In this document: one piece after another, positions 1 to 6,264 of the stretch
Layout: each line of letters opens with the position of its first letter
Numbering within the stretch: position 1 is the first letter of the stretch
Assembly (NCBI GenBank): GCA_947630885.1
Contig: CANRJI010000033.1
Location: 1 to 9,674, forward strand
Source: an uncultured Bacilli bacterium
GTDB taxonomy: Bacteria > Bacillota_I > Bacilli_A > RF39 > UBA660
Reading direction: 5' to 3'
DNA length: 9,674 nucleotides
Notes under the pieces: model-generated
Databases searched by the model: none
Seen by the model: only the letters and a program-made list of their open reading frames with translations
What the model was told of the DNA's origin: nothing
Program-made: the position numbers and the translations under genes

Positions 1-697
1 CTAAATATGGCTCCCAACCATATCCCCATAAAAGAGAAGATAATTCATCATCACTTATACGCGATAAAACAGTTGGATTACTTATTTTATAACCATTTAA
101 ATGTAATATTGGTAAAACGGCTCCATCAGTTTTAGGATTTAAAAATTTACTTGAATGCCAGCTAGTGGCGAGAGGTCCTGTTTCGGCTTCACCATCACCA
201 ATAACGCAAGCGGCAATCAAATCAGGATTATCAAAAACGGCTCCGAAGGCATGAGCTAGACTATAACCTAGCTCCCCACCCTCATTAATGCTTCCTGGCG
301 TTTCAGGGGCGGCATGCGAAGCGACACCGCCGGGAAAAGAAAACTGTTTAAATAGTTTCTTCAAACCTTTGGAATCTTCAGTTATATCAGGATATATTTC
401 ACTATATGTTCCTTCGAGATAAACATTGGAAATGACAGCATTGCCACCATGGCCTGGTCCCGATATATATATCATATGTAAATCATTATTTTTAATAATA
501 CGATTGAGGTGAGTATAAATAAAATTTTGCCCGGGAACAGTACCAAAGTGACCGACAATCTTCTTTTTAATATGTTCTCTTTTTAAAGGCTCTTTTAATA
601 ATGGATTATCAAGTAAATATAACTGCCCTACTGACAAATAATTAGCCGCACGAAAATATGCATCTAACACCTTTAACTCCTTTTTTGTTAATTTCAT
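1..697 (-). CDS. xfp: Phosphoketolase (xylulose-5-P/fructose-6-P), N-terminal 232 residues, cut by window edge
   Basis: This is the N-terminal part of a thiamine-diphosphate (ThDP) phosphoketolase. The family cleaves xylulose 5-phosphate (and often fructose 6-phosphate) with phosphate to acetyl phosphate plus an aldose phosphate, in the cytoplasm, as part of heterofermentative or bifid-type sugar metabolism. Reading back from the ATG at 695-697, the frame stays open to base 1. Family hallmarks seen are HFGTVPGQNF (50-59), GPGHGG (80-85), SFPGGVASHAAPETPGS (120-136), the ThDP/Mg motif GDGEAETGPLATSWHS (167-182) and LHLNGYKISNPTVLSR (from about 199). Full-length members are about 790-800 residues, so roughly 70% lies outside the window. 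The ATG is preceded by a GAGG ribosome site 5 bases upstream and by a good promoter. It is divergent from the FemABX gene. Identity is certain at family level; whether it accepts fructose 6-phosphate cannot be told from this part. Confidence 0.96.
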   Translation of the reverse strand, partial: MKLTKKELKVLDAYFRAANYLSVGQLYLLDNPLLKEPLKREHIKKKIVGHFGTVPGQNFIYTHLNRIIKNNDLHMIYISGPGHGGNAVISNVYLEGTYSEIYPDITEDSKGLKKLFKQFSFPGGVASHAAPETPGSINEGGELGYSLAHAFGAVFDNPDLIAACVIGDGEAETGPLATSWHSSKFLNPKTDGAVLPILHLNGYKISNPTVLSRISDDELSSLLWGYGWEPYL

Positions 698-722
698 AGT
701 ATCCTCGTCCTTATCGTTATCA

Positions 723-751
723 AGTATACCATAAAATATTAATATAAGCAA
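723..751 (-). promoter_or_regulatory. Promoter of the phosphoketolase gene
   Basis: On the minus strand there is a -10 box TATACT (723-728) with an extended TG one base upstream (TGGTATACT). A weak -35 TTGCTT (746-751) lies 17 bases away. The predicted start of transcription near 716 gives a leader of about 19 bases, just enough for the GAGG ribosome site. I see no operator palindrome or riboswitch between the two divergent promoters. Confidence 0.7.
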
Positions 752-801
752 TTAATCTTTGATATTTTTTTGTTTTTTTAGTCTTTAAATGGTAGTTCTT
801 A

Positions 802-830
802 TTTTATTTTTTATGTTTTTATGTTATAAT
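802..830 (+). promoter_or_regulatory. Promoter of the FemABX gene (extended -10)
   Basis: A consensus TATAAT lies at 825-830 with TG at 822-823, making an extended -10. The -35 position holds only TTTTAT (802-807, 17-base spacer). Transcription is expected to start about 7 bases after the -10, near 837. That is the first base of the GGAGG ribosome site (837-841), so the leader is only about 11 bases long. Confidence 0.7.
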
Positions 831-847
831 GTCCTCGGAGGTTATGT

Positions 848-2035
848 ATGAAAATCATTGAACTAACTGAGACGCAATTTAAAAATTATTCAAAGCTTCA
901 TAGTTCGCGAAACTATCTTCAAACTATCGAGTATGCTAACGTTAGAAGTGAATATCAAAGACTACTTTTAGGTTTTATCGACGAAAGTAACAATACTTTG
1001 ATGGCCGCGACGCTTATCCTCGAAAAAAGAATAGGAAAAAAATATAGATTTGGCTTTGTCCCAGGTGGCTTTTTGGTTGATTATAGTAACGATTCGCTAC
1101 TTAAGGATTTTGTTTTGACTTTGAAAGATTATTTGAAAGAAAAAAATTTTATTTATTTAACGGTGCAAAACTTAGCAACATATAAAATGTATGACCGCGA
1201 AGGTAAAGTAATTTATTATGATACAAATGTCCTTAAATTACTCGATGAATTATCTTTCGTAAAAATTAGTAAGGAGAAAAAACAAAAAGTTGTGTTAGAA
1301 ACAGAAAAGACTCCTAATGAAACATATAAAATGTTTGATGCTAATACGAGAAGAAACATTAAACTTTCACTACAAAGGGCTATTACTATCTATAAAGATG
1401 AGAATAATAATCCGGAAGTTCTTTTGAATTTAGTTGATAAAGCCAAAAATAGTATGGTCGAAAGCATAATTAAAAATTTTAATACGGAAAGTAATAAGGC
1501 GGAAATTTACTTTGCAAAAATTGATCCAGAAAAATATATTAATAATTATCGTTTCCTATTAAAAGAGGAAGAAGAAAAGAATGATAACATAAACGCTATT
1601 CTTCAAGATATTAATACAAAAAAGTCAGTCAAACTAATTAATAAAAAAATGGCCTCCGATAAACTTATTACTAAATATAATAACGAAATTATTAGAGCTA
1701 CGAATTTATATGCTAAATATCCAGAGGGGAAAATTATTGGAGCAATATTAATCATTAAAAACAATCGAGAAATATATTTTATGAATGAAGGCCGACTAAA
1801 AGAATTCCCTAAAATTAATTCCTCTCATCTTATTAAATGGGAAATTATCAAAAAGTATTTGACTGAAGGATACAAAATATTTAATTTTGGGTATATTAAA
1901 AATATTCATTCAAAAAATGGAAACTATTCTTTTAAAATGGGATTTGGAGGAAAAGTTTACGAATCGATTGGTACTTACGATATGATTATCAATAAATATT
2001 TCTATCGAATATTTAAATTACTAGCAAAAAAGTAA
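848..2035 (+). CDS. FemABX-family peptidoglycan-bridge aminoacyltransferase
   Basis: This 395-residue cytoplasmic enzyme belongs to the FemA/FemB/FemX/MurM family. These enzymes transfer amino acids from aminoacyl-tRNA onto the peptide stem of lipid II to build the interpeptide bridge. Family features are QTIEYANVRSE (25-35), the substrate-channel segment FGFVPGGFLVDY (68-79), TRRNIKLSLQRA (167-178), a charged helical insert typical of the coiled-coil arm (about 233-290), SSHLIKWEIIKKY (325-337) and the C-terminal FKMGFGGKVYESIG (362-375). Length fits the family (about 330-430). The ATG is chosen because GGAGG (837-841) sits 6 bases upstream and an extended -10 promoter lies just before it. 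It is monocistronic, ending in a strong terminator. Which amino acid (Gly, Ala, Ser) it adds, and to which residue, cannot be read from the sequence. A resistance-type MurM role is possible but unsupported. Confidence 0.9.
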   Translation: MKIIELTETQFKNYSKLHSSRNYLQTIEYANVRSEYQRLLLGFIDESNNTLMAATLILEKRIGKKYRFGFVPGGFLVDYSNDSLLKDFVLTLKDYLKEKNFIYLTVQNLATYKMYDREGKVIYYDTNVLKLLDELSFVKISKEKKQKVVLETEKTPNETYKMFDANTRRNIKLSLQRAITIYKDENNNPEVLLNLVDKAKNSMVESIIKNFNTESNKAEIYFAKIDPEKYINNYRFLLKEEEEKNDNINAILQDINTKKSVKLINKKMASDKLITKYNNEIIRATNLYAKYPEGKIIGAILIIKNNREIYFMNEGRLKEFPKINSSHLIKWEIIKKYLTEGYKIFNFGYIKNIHSKNGNYSFKMGFGGKVYESIGTYDMIINKYFYRIFKLLAKK

Positions 2036-2077
2036 AATAAAAATAGCATCAGCTATTTTTATCAGGCCGTTGACAAA
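2034..2077 (+). repeat. Left arm of a MITE-like inverted repeat, containing a small hairpin
   Basis: This arm runs AAA, then an 11-bp hairpin (ATAAAAATAGC, loop ATCA, GCTATTTTTAT; 2037-2062), then CAGGCCG and TTGACAAA. The reverse complement of 2239-2282 matches it over 44 bases with six differences: two in GCCG versus ACTG and four in the hairpin loop. It begins in the stop codon of the FemABX gene. It could be one end of a small non-autonomous element or of a decayed insertion sequence. The hairpin alone could also act as a weak bidirectional terminator. Confidence 0.6.
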
Positions 2078-2116
2078 GTCGGTTTTTCAAACCGGCTTTG
2101 TCAATCGGCTTTTTTA
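2066..2116 (+). terminator. Intrinsic terminator of the FemABX gene
   Basis: Arms at 2066-2085 and 2089-2109 form a stem of about 20 pairs with one G-U wobble (2079/2095) and one bulged T (2105). The loop is three bases (TTC) and a run of six T follows from 2110. The stem is GC-rich at base and tip, which stands out in this AT-rich sequence. It is correctly placed about 30 bases after the FemABX stop. Confidence 0.88.
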
Positions 2117-2134
2117 ATCTCCCACTTTAGTACT

Positions 2135-2176
2135 AAAAAAAGAGTGAATTTGAATTTTTAATATCAAATAACACTC
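2135..2176 (-). terminator. Intrinsic terminator facing recO (minus strand)
   Basis: Arms GAGTG (2142-2146) plus ATTTGA (2148-2153) pair with TCAAAT (2164-2169) plus CACTC (2172-2176), around a small internal bulge and a 10-base loop. On the minus strand the stem is followed by seven T (A run 2135-2141), the classic intrinsic-terminator layout. It would end era-yqzL-recO transcripts about 90 bases past the recO stop. It may also belong to the repeat-bounded element in which it lies. Confidence 0.65.
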
Positions 2177-2238
2177 AATTTTTAACTTTCTCTTCCACTT
2201 TTAGAATCTTCAAATTTTGGTTTTTACTAAAAATGTAG

Positions 2239-2282
2239 TTTGTCAACAGTCTGATAAAAATAGCATCAGCTATTTTTATTTT
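2239..2282 (-). repeat. Right arm of the MITE-like inverted repeat; overlaps the recO stop
   Basis: This is the inverted counterpart of 2034-2077. Read on the minus strand it has AAA, the same 11-bp hairpin stem (2254-2264 with 2269-2279), CAG, ACTG and TTGACAAA. The four-base loop (2265-2268) reads ATCA on the plus strand in both arms, so the 26-bp hairpin is identical in direct orientation while its flanks are inverted. The recO stop TGA (2266-2268) lies in this loop. Between the arms, 2078-2238 carries the two terminators and no credible gene. Confidence 0.6.
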
Positions 2283-2994
2283 TTTCTACTATAATATTAC
2301 TTTTTAAATATATTCCAGAATAACGTTCATAATAATCGTTAATAAACTCGTTAATTTCCGACTTTACAAGATCTGATATATCTAATTTGGTTATTTTGCC
2401 AAGATCGACATAATAGAGCATGCGAAGTAATTTTATTGTTTTGGGGGAAACTATTTTTTCACCACGATAACAGTTTTGGCATATAAGTCCACCGTGATAA
2501 CTGGATATTGTTACGATATAATTTTTATTACCACATTCGATGCAATTATCGATAACAGGCTTTATTCCCAGATTTTCTAATAATTTTAATCTTAAAATAT
2601 CAGTGATAACCATGGGATCATAGCCTTCATTTATTTTATTTAAACTTTGTAAATATAGCTCATAAATATTCTTATTTTTTTCATGATTATATACTTTGGT
2701 TACTAATTCAGTTATATATGTACTATAGCTTATTTTACTTATATCTTTACGAATGTTTCGGAAGTCGTTTAAAATGTCGATATCCGTAAGACGGGATAGT
2801 CCATTTTCTTTATAGGAAATGTTAAATAAGCAATGAGAAAGAACAGAAGTACCAGCGAAAAAGGGACTTTTTAATTTCTTAGCCCCTTTGGCAATAATAC
2901 TTATAATATTATCCTTAGTAAGAACTTTAATTATTTTACTAGATTCTTCATAAGGATATTCACTAACAACGACTCCTTCAACCTTCTTATACAT
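2266..2994 (-). CDS. recO: DNA repair protein RecO
   Basis: RecO is the recombination mediator that, with RecF and RecR, loads RecA onto SSB-coated single-stranded DNA and anneals strands. The 242-residue product begins YKKVEGVVVSEYPYEESSKI, the OB-fold start of the family. Next comes a helical middle with DILRLKLLENLGIKP (132-146), then a zinc-binding pair Cys151-x2-Cys154 and Cys172-x2-Cys175. Length is close to other Bacillota RecO proteins (about 250). I chose the ATG at 2992-2994 over an in-frame GTG at 3001-3003. The sequence AAAGAAAGTGA lies at the right distance before the ATG, the GTG has no ribosome site, and family members start right before the KxEG motif. The gene starts one base after the yqzL stop, so it is translationally coupled. 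Its last codons and TGA stop lie inside a repeat arm. Confidence 0.93.
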   Translation of the reverse strand: MYKKVEGVVVSEYPYEESSKIIKVLTKDNIISIIAKGAKKLKSPFFAGTSVLSHCLFNISYKENGLSRLTDIDILNDFRNIRKDISKISYSTYITELVTKVYNHEKNKNIYELYLQSLNKINEGYDPMVITDILRLKLLENLGIKPVIDNCIECGNKNYIVTISSYHGGLICQNCYRGEKIVSPKTIKLLRMLYYVDLGKITKLDISDLVKSEINEFINDYYERYSGIYLKSNIIVEKNKNS

Positions 2995-2995
2995 C

Positions 2996-3088
2996 TTAAT
3001 CACTTTCTTTAGGGTAATTTTTGTACTTTAAATAATATTCAATTTTACCTGTCTTTTTAAATAATAACCATAAATCTTCTCTATTCAT
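2996..3088 (-). CDS. yqzL: YqzL-family small protein (30 residues)
   Basis: This short gene lies between era and recO, where Bacillota carry yqzL. The peptide has an acidic N-terminus, then DLWLLFKKTGKIEYYLKYK, matching the YqzL pattern of a tryptophan helix followed by TGxIExYLxxK. Function is unknown in the family. The ATG (3086-3088) has a good ribosome site AGGTGA four bases upstream. The TAA (2996-2998) is one base from the recO ATG, which argues for real translation and coupling. At 30 residues it is shorter than the roughly 45-50 residue relatives, with the C-terminal tail missing. It was recognised from context and motif, without a database comparison. Confidence 0.82.
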   Translation of the reverse strand: MNREDLWLLFKKTGKIEYYLKYKNYPKESD

Positions 3089-3123
3089 TTTATCACCTAT
3101 CTATATAGTGTGATTATTTATAA

Positions 3124-4014
3124 TTATTTATTCAAAAAATCTTTATAGCCAATCATATTTAAAAATTTTTCTTTATCACGCCATTTTGGAACAACTTTAA
3201 CTAATAAATCAAGATACACTTTTTTATGAAAGTATTCTTCGATATCTTTGCGAGCTCTCGTTCCTATTTCTTTAATCATGTTTCCATTTTTACCGATAAT
3301 AATTTTTTTTAAGTTCTCACGATCGACAATAATGGAAGCGCCAATGTCTAATCTTTTATCATCTTCTTCAATATTTTCGACAATACAAGTAACAGCATGA
3401 GGTATTTCTTCTTCCGTCAAATCGAGGACTTTTTCTCGAATGTATTCGGAAATAATAAATTCCATCGAACTATCAGTTACTGTTTCTGGATCGTAATAAC
3501 GAATACTATCAGGTAAATACTTTTTTATAACTTCAAGAAGTCTATCAATATTATCTTTTTTACGAGCGGATACAGGTATGATTTCGGCAAAATCATACAT
3601 TTTTTGATAGGCATCAATCTTTTTTAGTATTTCTTCACGAGGTAATTTATCTATTTTATTTATTATTAAAAAGACAGGCTTTTGAACTTCTTTTAAAATA
3701 TTTATGACAAATTCGTCGCCACGCCCTATTTTTTCAGATATATCGACGACCATTAAAATGATATCGACATCATTTATCGTATAATATGCTTCTTTATTTA
3801 AGACCTTACCTAGTTTATTTTGAGGTTTATGAATTCCTGGAGTATCGACAAAGACAATTTGAGTATCTTCATCATTATATATTCCTTGGATCATATTTCT
3901 CGTTGTCTGGGGTTTATCAGAAGTAATGGCTACTCTCTTTCCTAATATGCTATTTAATAAAGTACTTTTACCGACATTTGGTCTTCCAATAAGGCTTACA
4001 AAACCGCTACGCAT
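3124..4014 (-). CDS. era: GTPase Era
   Basis: Era is an essential GTPase that binds the 3' end of 16S rRNA and helps mature the 30S ribosomal subunit at the membrane periphery. All motifs are intact in 296 residues: G1 GRPNVGKST (10-18), G2 TTRN (37-40), G3 DTPG (57-60), G4 NKID (119-122) and G5 SAR (149-151). A C-terminal KH domain has its GKNG loop at 241-244 followed by MIKEIGTRARKDIEEYF. Length matches B. subtilis Era (about 300). The ATG has AAGGTGA 3-9 bases upstream. It is the first gene of era-yqzL-recO, with 35 bases to yqzL. The ybeY, dgkA and cdd genes that often precede era are absent; the gene has its own promoter. Confidence 0.98.
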   Translation of the reverse strand: MRSGFVSLIGRPNVGKSTLLNSILGKRVAITSDKPQTTRNMIQGIYNDEDTQIVFVDTPGIHKPQNKLGKVLNKEAYYTINDVDIILMVVDISEKIGRGDEFVINILKEVQKPVFLIINKIDKLPREEILKKIDAYQKMYDFAEIIPVSARKKDNIDRLLEVIKKYLPDSIRYYDPETVTDSSMEFIISEYIREKVLDLTEEEIPHAVTCIVENIEEDDKRLDIGASIIVDRENLKKIIIGKNGNMIKEIGTRARKDIEEYFHKKVYLDLLVKVVPKWRDKEKFLNMIGYKDFLNK

Positions 4015-4036
4015 AAATCACCTTCTATATACGTTT

Positions 4037-4066
4037 ATTTTAACATAATTAGGGTATGATAGTCAA
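4037..4066 (-). promoter_or_regulatory. Promoter of the era-yqzL-recO operon
   Basis: On the minus strand there is a -35 TTGACT (4061-4066), an 18-base spacer and a -10 TAAAAT (4037-4042), extended by TG (TGTTAAAAT). It is the best -35 in the window. The expected transcript start near 4030 leaves a short leader that carries the AAGGTGA ribosome site. Confidence 0.78.
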
Positions 4067-4092
4067 TTGGAATATAAAGATGATTTTTTGTA

Positions 4093-4133
4093 GATAATAA
4101 AAAGTGGACTTTGTTTTACCACTTTTTATTATC
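4093..4133 (-). terminator. Terminator after the surface-protein gene
   Basis: There is a perfect 15-bp stem (4093-4107 GATAATAAAAAGTGG with 4119-4133) and an 11-base loop. The arms contain A5/T5 runs that can serve as the U tract in either direction. It lies 20 bases past the stop of the gene at 4153-6090 and upstream of the era promoter, so it insulates the two units. No extra T run follows outside the stem. Confidence 0.7.
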
Positions 4134-4152
4134 ATTTAAACTAATTATGCTG

Positions 4153-6090
4153 CTAGTTCGCCACCGACTCTTGATCTGCAGATGTTAGCTTTGCGGCACT
4201 AGTTGATACATAGCATATAGTATCAGATGTAATATTACTTATATTTACAGAACATGTCTGTTGATTGTCAGCTCCTAGTTTTGGCAAACAATTAACTGTA
4301 ATTTTTGCTCCCGCAGTACAAGAACTGTCCTCTATATAATATGGAGTTTCTAGCGGGAAGGTAGTACTATATGACTTACGAGTAAAATTTTCATTTACTT
4401 TTAATGCATTATCTACATAAAGTTTCAAATTTACGGGAGAAATAGCAATACTAGTTATATTGCATTCTGTATCGGCTGTTATGTTGTCAACAAAAAAATT
4501 ATAAGACGTTGGTGCATCAGATGGGATGACAGAAGTGCTAGTAATGGAATAGGTAACAATACTTGCTCCACTATTGCATTGTGCATTCGATACTTCTTTG
4601 CCAGCCGAAAGTGAAAATGATGCTTCACTGTCTAATTTGGGAACCCCTAAAGGTGGAGTACCTACTTTACCAGTAAAGCTATTATTAGAGGATAGCGTTA
4701 CAGGCTTATTATAAATACTACTACCATCTAATTTAACATTTAAATTGACTGTTTTTATATCTGGCTCATATCCTTCTGCAACGCTCAATTGATAAGGCTT
4801 TTCTATCGTTCCGTTACCGTCCTTAATATCTTCATCACTATTTAAATAGAGAGTGGGACGGGCGACAAAATCTGTTTCTTCGAGATTGTAATCATAAAAT
4901 ACAGTATAAATTCTACCATAATTAATTATCCATACATCTTGGTCATCTAACGTTCCTGGTGTCATTAACCATTCATTTACTGATGAATGATACAGCCAAT
5001 CATTCTCACTGCAGGAATTACTATTATATTTATATAAATTTTCACTGCATTTATTAAAATCTACAGCATATCCATAATCAGATGGATACATTAAAGCTAT
5101 ATTGCCTTTCCATGTGCTATCATATCCACAATCTGAGCATTTATTATTTCCCCTTTCGTAGGCATATGATTGATTTGAATATATTTCAGTATTGCCCCAG
5201 CCACCCAGATTCCATGTTACTGATGCTATTTTATTTCGCGTACTGTTATTTAGAACCTCATTGTAATAGTCTTCATTTAAATGTTTCTGTAGAGTGGCAC
5301 TAGACCAATCACTGCTACTTGCAGTATTCCAAATGACATAGCCGATATCATCACTTTTTATTATTTTAATCATCCCGTCAAAGACACCAATTATTCGCCA
5401 TAATTCACAGGTATCAGTGCTTTGTTCGTTATAGTTATCACAATTAAAATAAATATAGTTATTTGGAGCGGCTCCATAATATCTAATATTGCCATCATCA
5501 TAATTACTAGTTGTTCCTCCTAGCCTATCATTCATTAAATTAATTGAAGGAGCATAATTGTATTTTATGCCATTATTTATGACTACTTCTTTACCTGCAT
5601 TATTATATAAATCAGTTATATACTTAGCAAGACCAAATATTGGAGTATATTTTTCTGTTACTAGAGTATACCCAGACGGTACTATTAGATTACCACCATG
5701 TTCGTAACCAAGTATTGGTTTTATAGTTACTGTATTTGATGAAGGACTAGTGTTTTCTATATACAGCTTAATAAATTTATTTTGTCCATAGTCGATTAAG
5801 CCTGATGGCATATCTTCAGTATCTTCATAATAATAAGCATTAATATTACTGCCTTGATATGCTAGTCCATACTGAACAACACCTTTATTAGTATTAGTTA
5901 CCTTATAGACAACTGTTTTACTACCGCTAGCGGGTACTGTTACTTTTTCACTATTTCCGCTTAATGTTACTGTATATGAATCATTATTAGATGTAATAAT
6001 ACTATTATAGGCAAATGTTCCGTATAGGCTTCCTACTACTAAAAGTAATCCCACAAATACTAAAATACTAATAGATACCTTTTTTTTCAT
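4153..6090 (-). CDS. Secreted or membrane-anchored surface protein with a lectin-like (DUF6273-like) domain
   Basis: I do not know a named homologue of this 645-residue protein. It starts MKKKVSIS with a hydrophobic segment (7-27) ending GTFAY, which could be a signal peptide or an N-terminal anchor. Residues 35-150 look beta-rich. Residues about 180-435 hold FNCDNY...CELWRIIGVF (215-237), W-S-x-LQKHLN (262-272), WLMTPG (374-379) and ARPTLYLNSD (410-419). I read these as a DUF6273-like / C-type-lectin-like fold of the kind seen in many gut Firmicutes surface proteins. Two C-terminal modules (about 447-550 and 552-630) share VNLxxxxD, CxxGAxI and NITxDTxC. The 12 cysteines fall in spaced pairs, suiting an extracellular protein. 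There is no LPXTG motif, lipobox or C-terminal anchor. A GGAGG site lies 6 bases before the ATG. It is a single-gene unit with its own promoter and terminator. The lectin or adhesin role is inference. Confidence 0.8.
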   Translation of the reverse strand: MKKKVSISILVFVGLLLVVGSLYGTFAYNSIITSNNDSYTVTLSGNSEKVTVPASGSKTVVYKVTNTNKGVVQYGLAYQGSNINAYYYEDTEDMPSGLIDYGQNKFIKLYIENTSPSSNTVTIKPILGYEHGGNLIVPSGYTLVTEKYTPIFGLAKYITDLYNNAGKEVVINNGIKYNYAPSINLMNDRLGGTTSNYDDGNIRYYGAAPNNYIYFNCDNYNEQSTDTCELWRIIGVFDGMIKIIKSDDIGYVIWNTASSSDWSSATLQKHLNEDYYNEVLNNSTRNKIASVTWNLGGWGNTEIYSNQSYAYERGNNKCSDCGYDSTWKGNIALMYPSDYGYAVDFNKCSENLYKYNSNSCSENDWLYHSSVNEWLMTPGTLDDQDVWIINYGRIYTVFYDYNLEETDFVARPTLYLNSDEDIKDGNGTIEKPYQLSVAEGYEPDIKTVNLNVKLDGSSIYNKPVTLSSNNSFTGKVGTPPLGVPKLDSEASFSLSAGKEVSNAQCNSGASIVTYSITSTSVIPSDAPTSYNFFVDNITADTECNITSIAISPVNLKLYVDNALKVNENFTRKSYSTTFPLETPYYIEDSSCTAGAKITVNCLPKLGADNQQTCSVNISNITSDTICYVSTSAAKLTSADQESVAN

Positions 6091-6133
6091 AATTTTCCTC
6101 CAACAGAAAATCTAGCACTTACATACTAATTTA

Positions 6134-6161
6134 ATTATATCATTTATTAATTTATTATGAA
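6134..6161 (-). promoter_or_regulatory. Promoter of the surface-protein gene
   Basis: On the minus strand there is a consensus TATAAT (6134-6139) with TG one base upstream (TGATATAAT), a 16-base spacer and a -35-like TTCATA (6156-6161). Predicted transcription starts near 6127, giving a leader of about 37 bases ending in TTGGAGG before the ATG. Confidence 0.72.
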
Positions 6162-6171
6162 CTAATTACAG

Positions 6172-6215
6172 AAAAAGTGATAACTTTTTTTATTTAATTT
6201 ATACATGTTATCACT
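6172..6215 (-). terminator. Terminator of the lemA operon
   Basis: A 9-bp stem is formed by AGTGATAAC (6176-6184) and GTTATCACT (6207-6215) with a 22-base A-rich loop. On the minus strand the right arm runs directly into TTTTTC. It lies about 50 bases past the stop of the metallopeptidase gene. The long loop makes it weaker than the other terminators here. Confidence 0.6.
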
Positions 6216-6264
6216 CTCCTACTCTAACTTAATTTTAGCACAACTTATGTTTATTTGCAATGAT

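Noticed and set aside
698..847. Possible riboswitch or operator between the divergent genes
   Set aside because: Both predicted leaders are under 20 bases and no palindrome or stable hairpin is visible; the region is only AT-rich promoter sequence.
2070..2075. TTGACA resembling a -35 box (also on the minus strand at 2241-2246)
   Set aside because: No -10 hexamer lies 16-18 bases downstream on either strand; the motif is part of the terminator stem and repeat arms.
2120..2238. Possible small gene or transposase remnant between the repeat arms
   Set aside because: Frames are broken by many stops on both strands and no protein pattern is recognisable; only terminator-like structure remains.
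2266..2268. TGA codons as a sign of the mycoplasma genetic code
   Set aside because: TGA ends recO and DUF2207 at family-appropriate lengths, tryptophan uses TGG, and no internal TGA occurs in conserved genes.
5082..5303. 73-residue open frame on the plus strand
   Set aside because: It lies antisense within the surface-protein gene, has no ribosome site and has no recognisable protein pattern.
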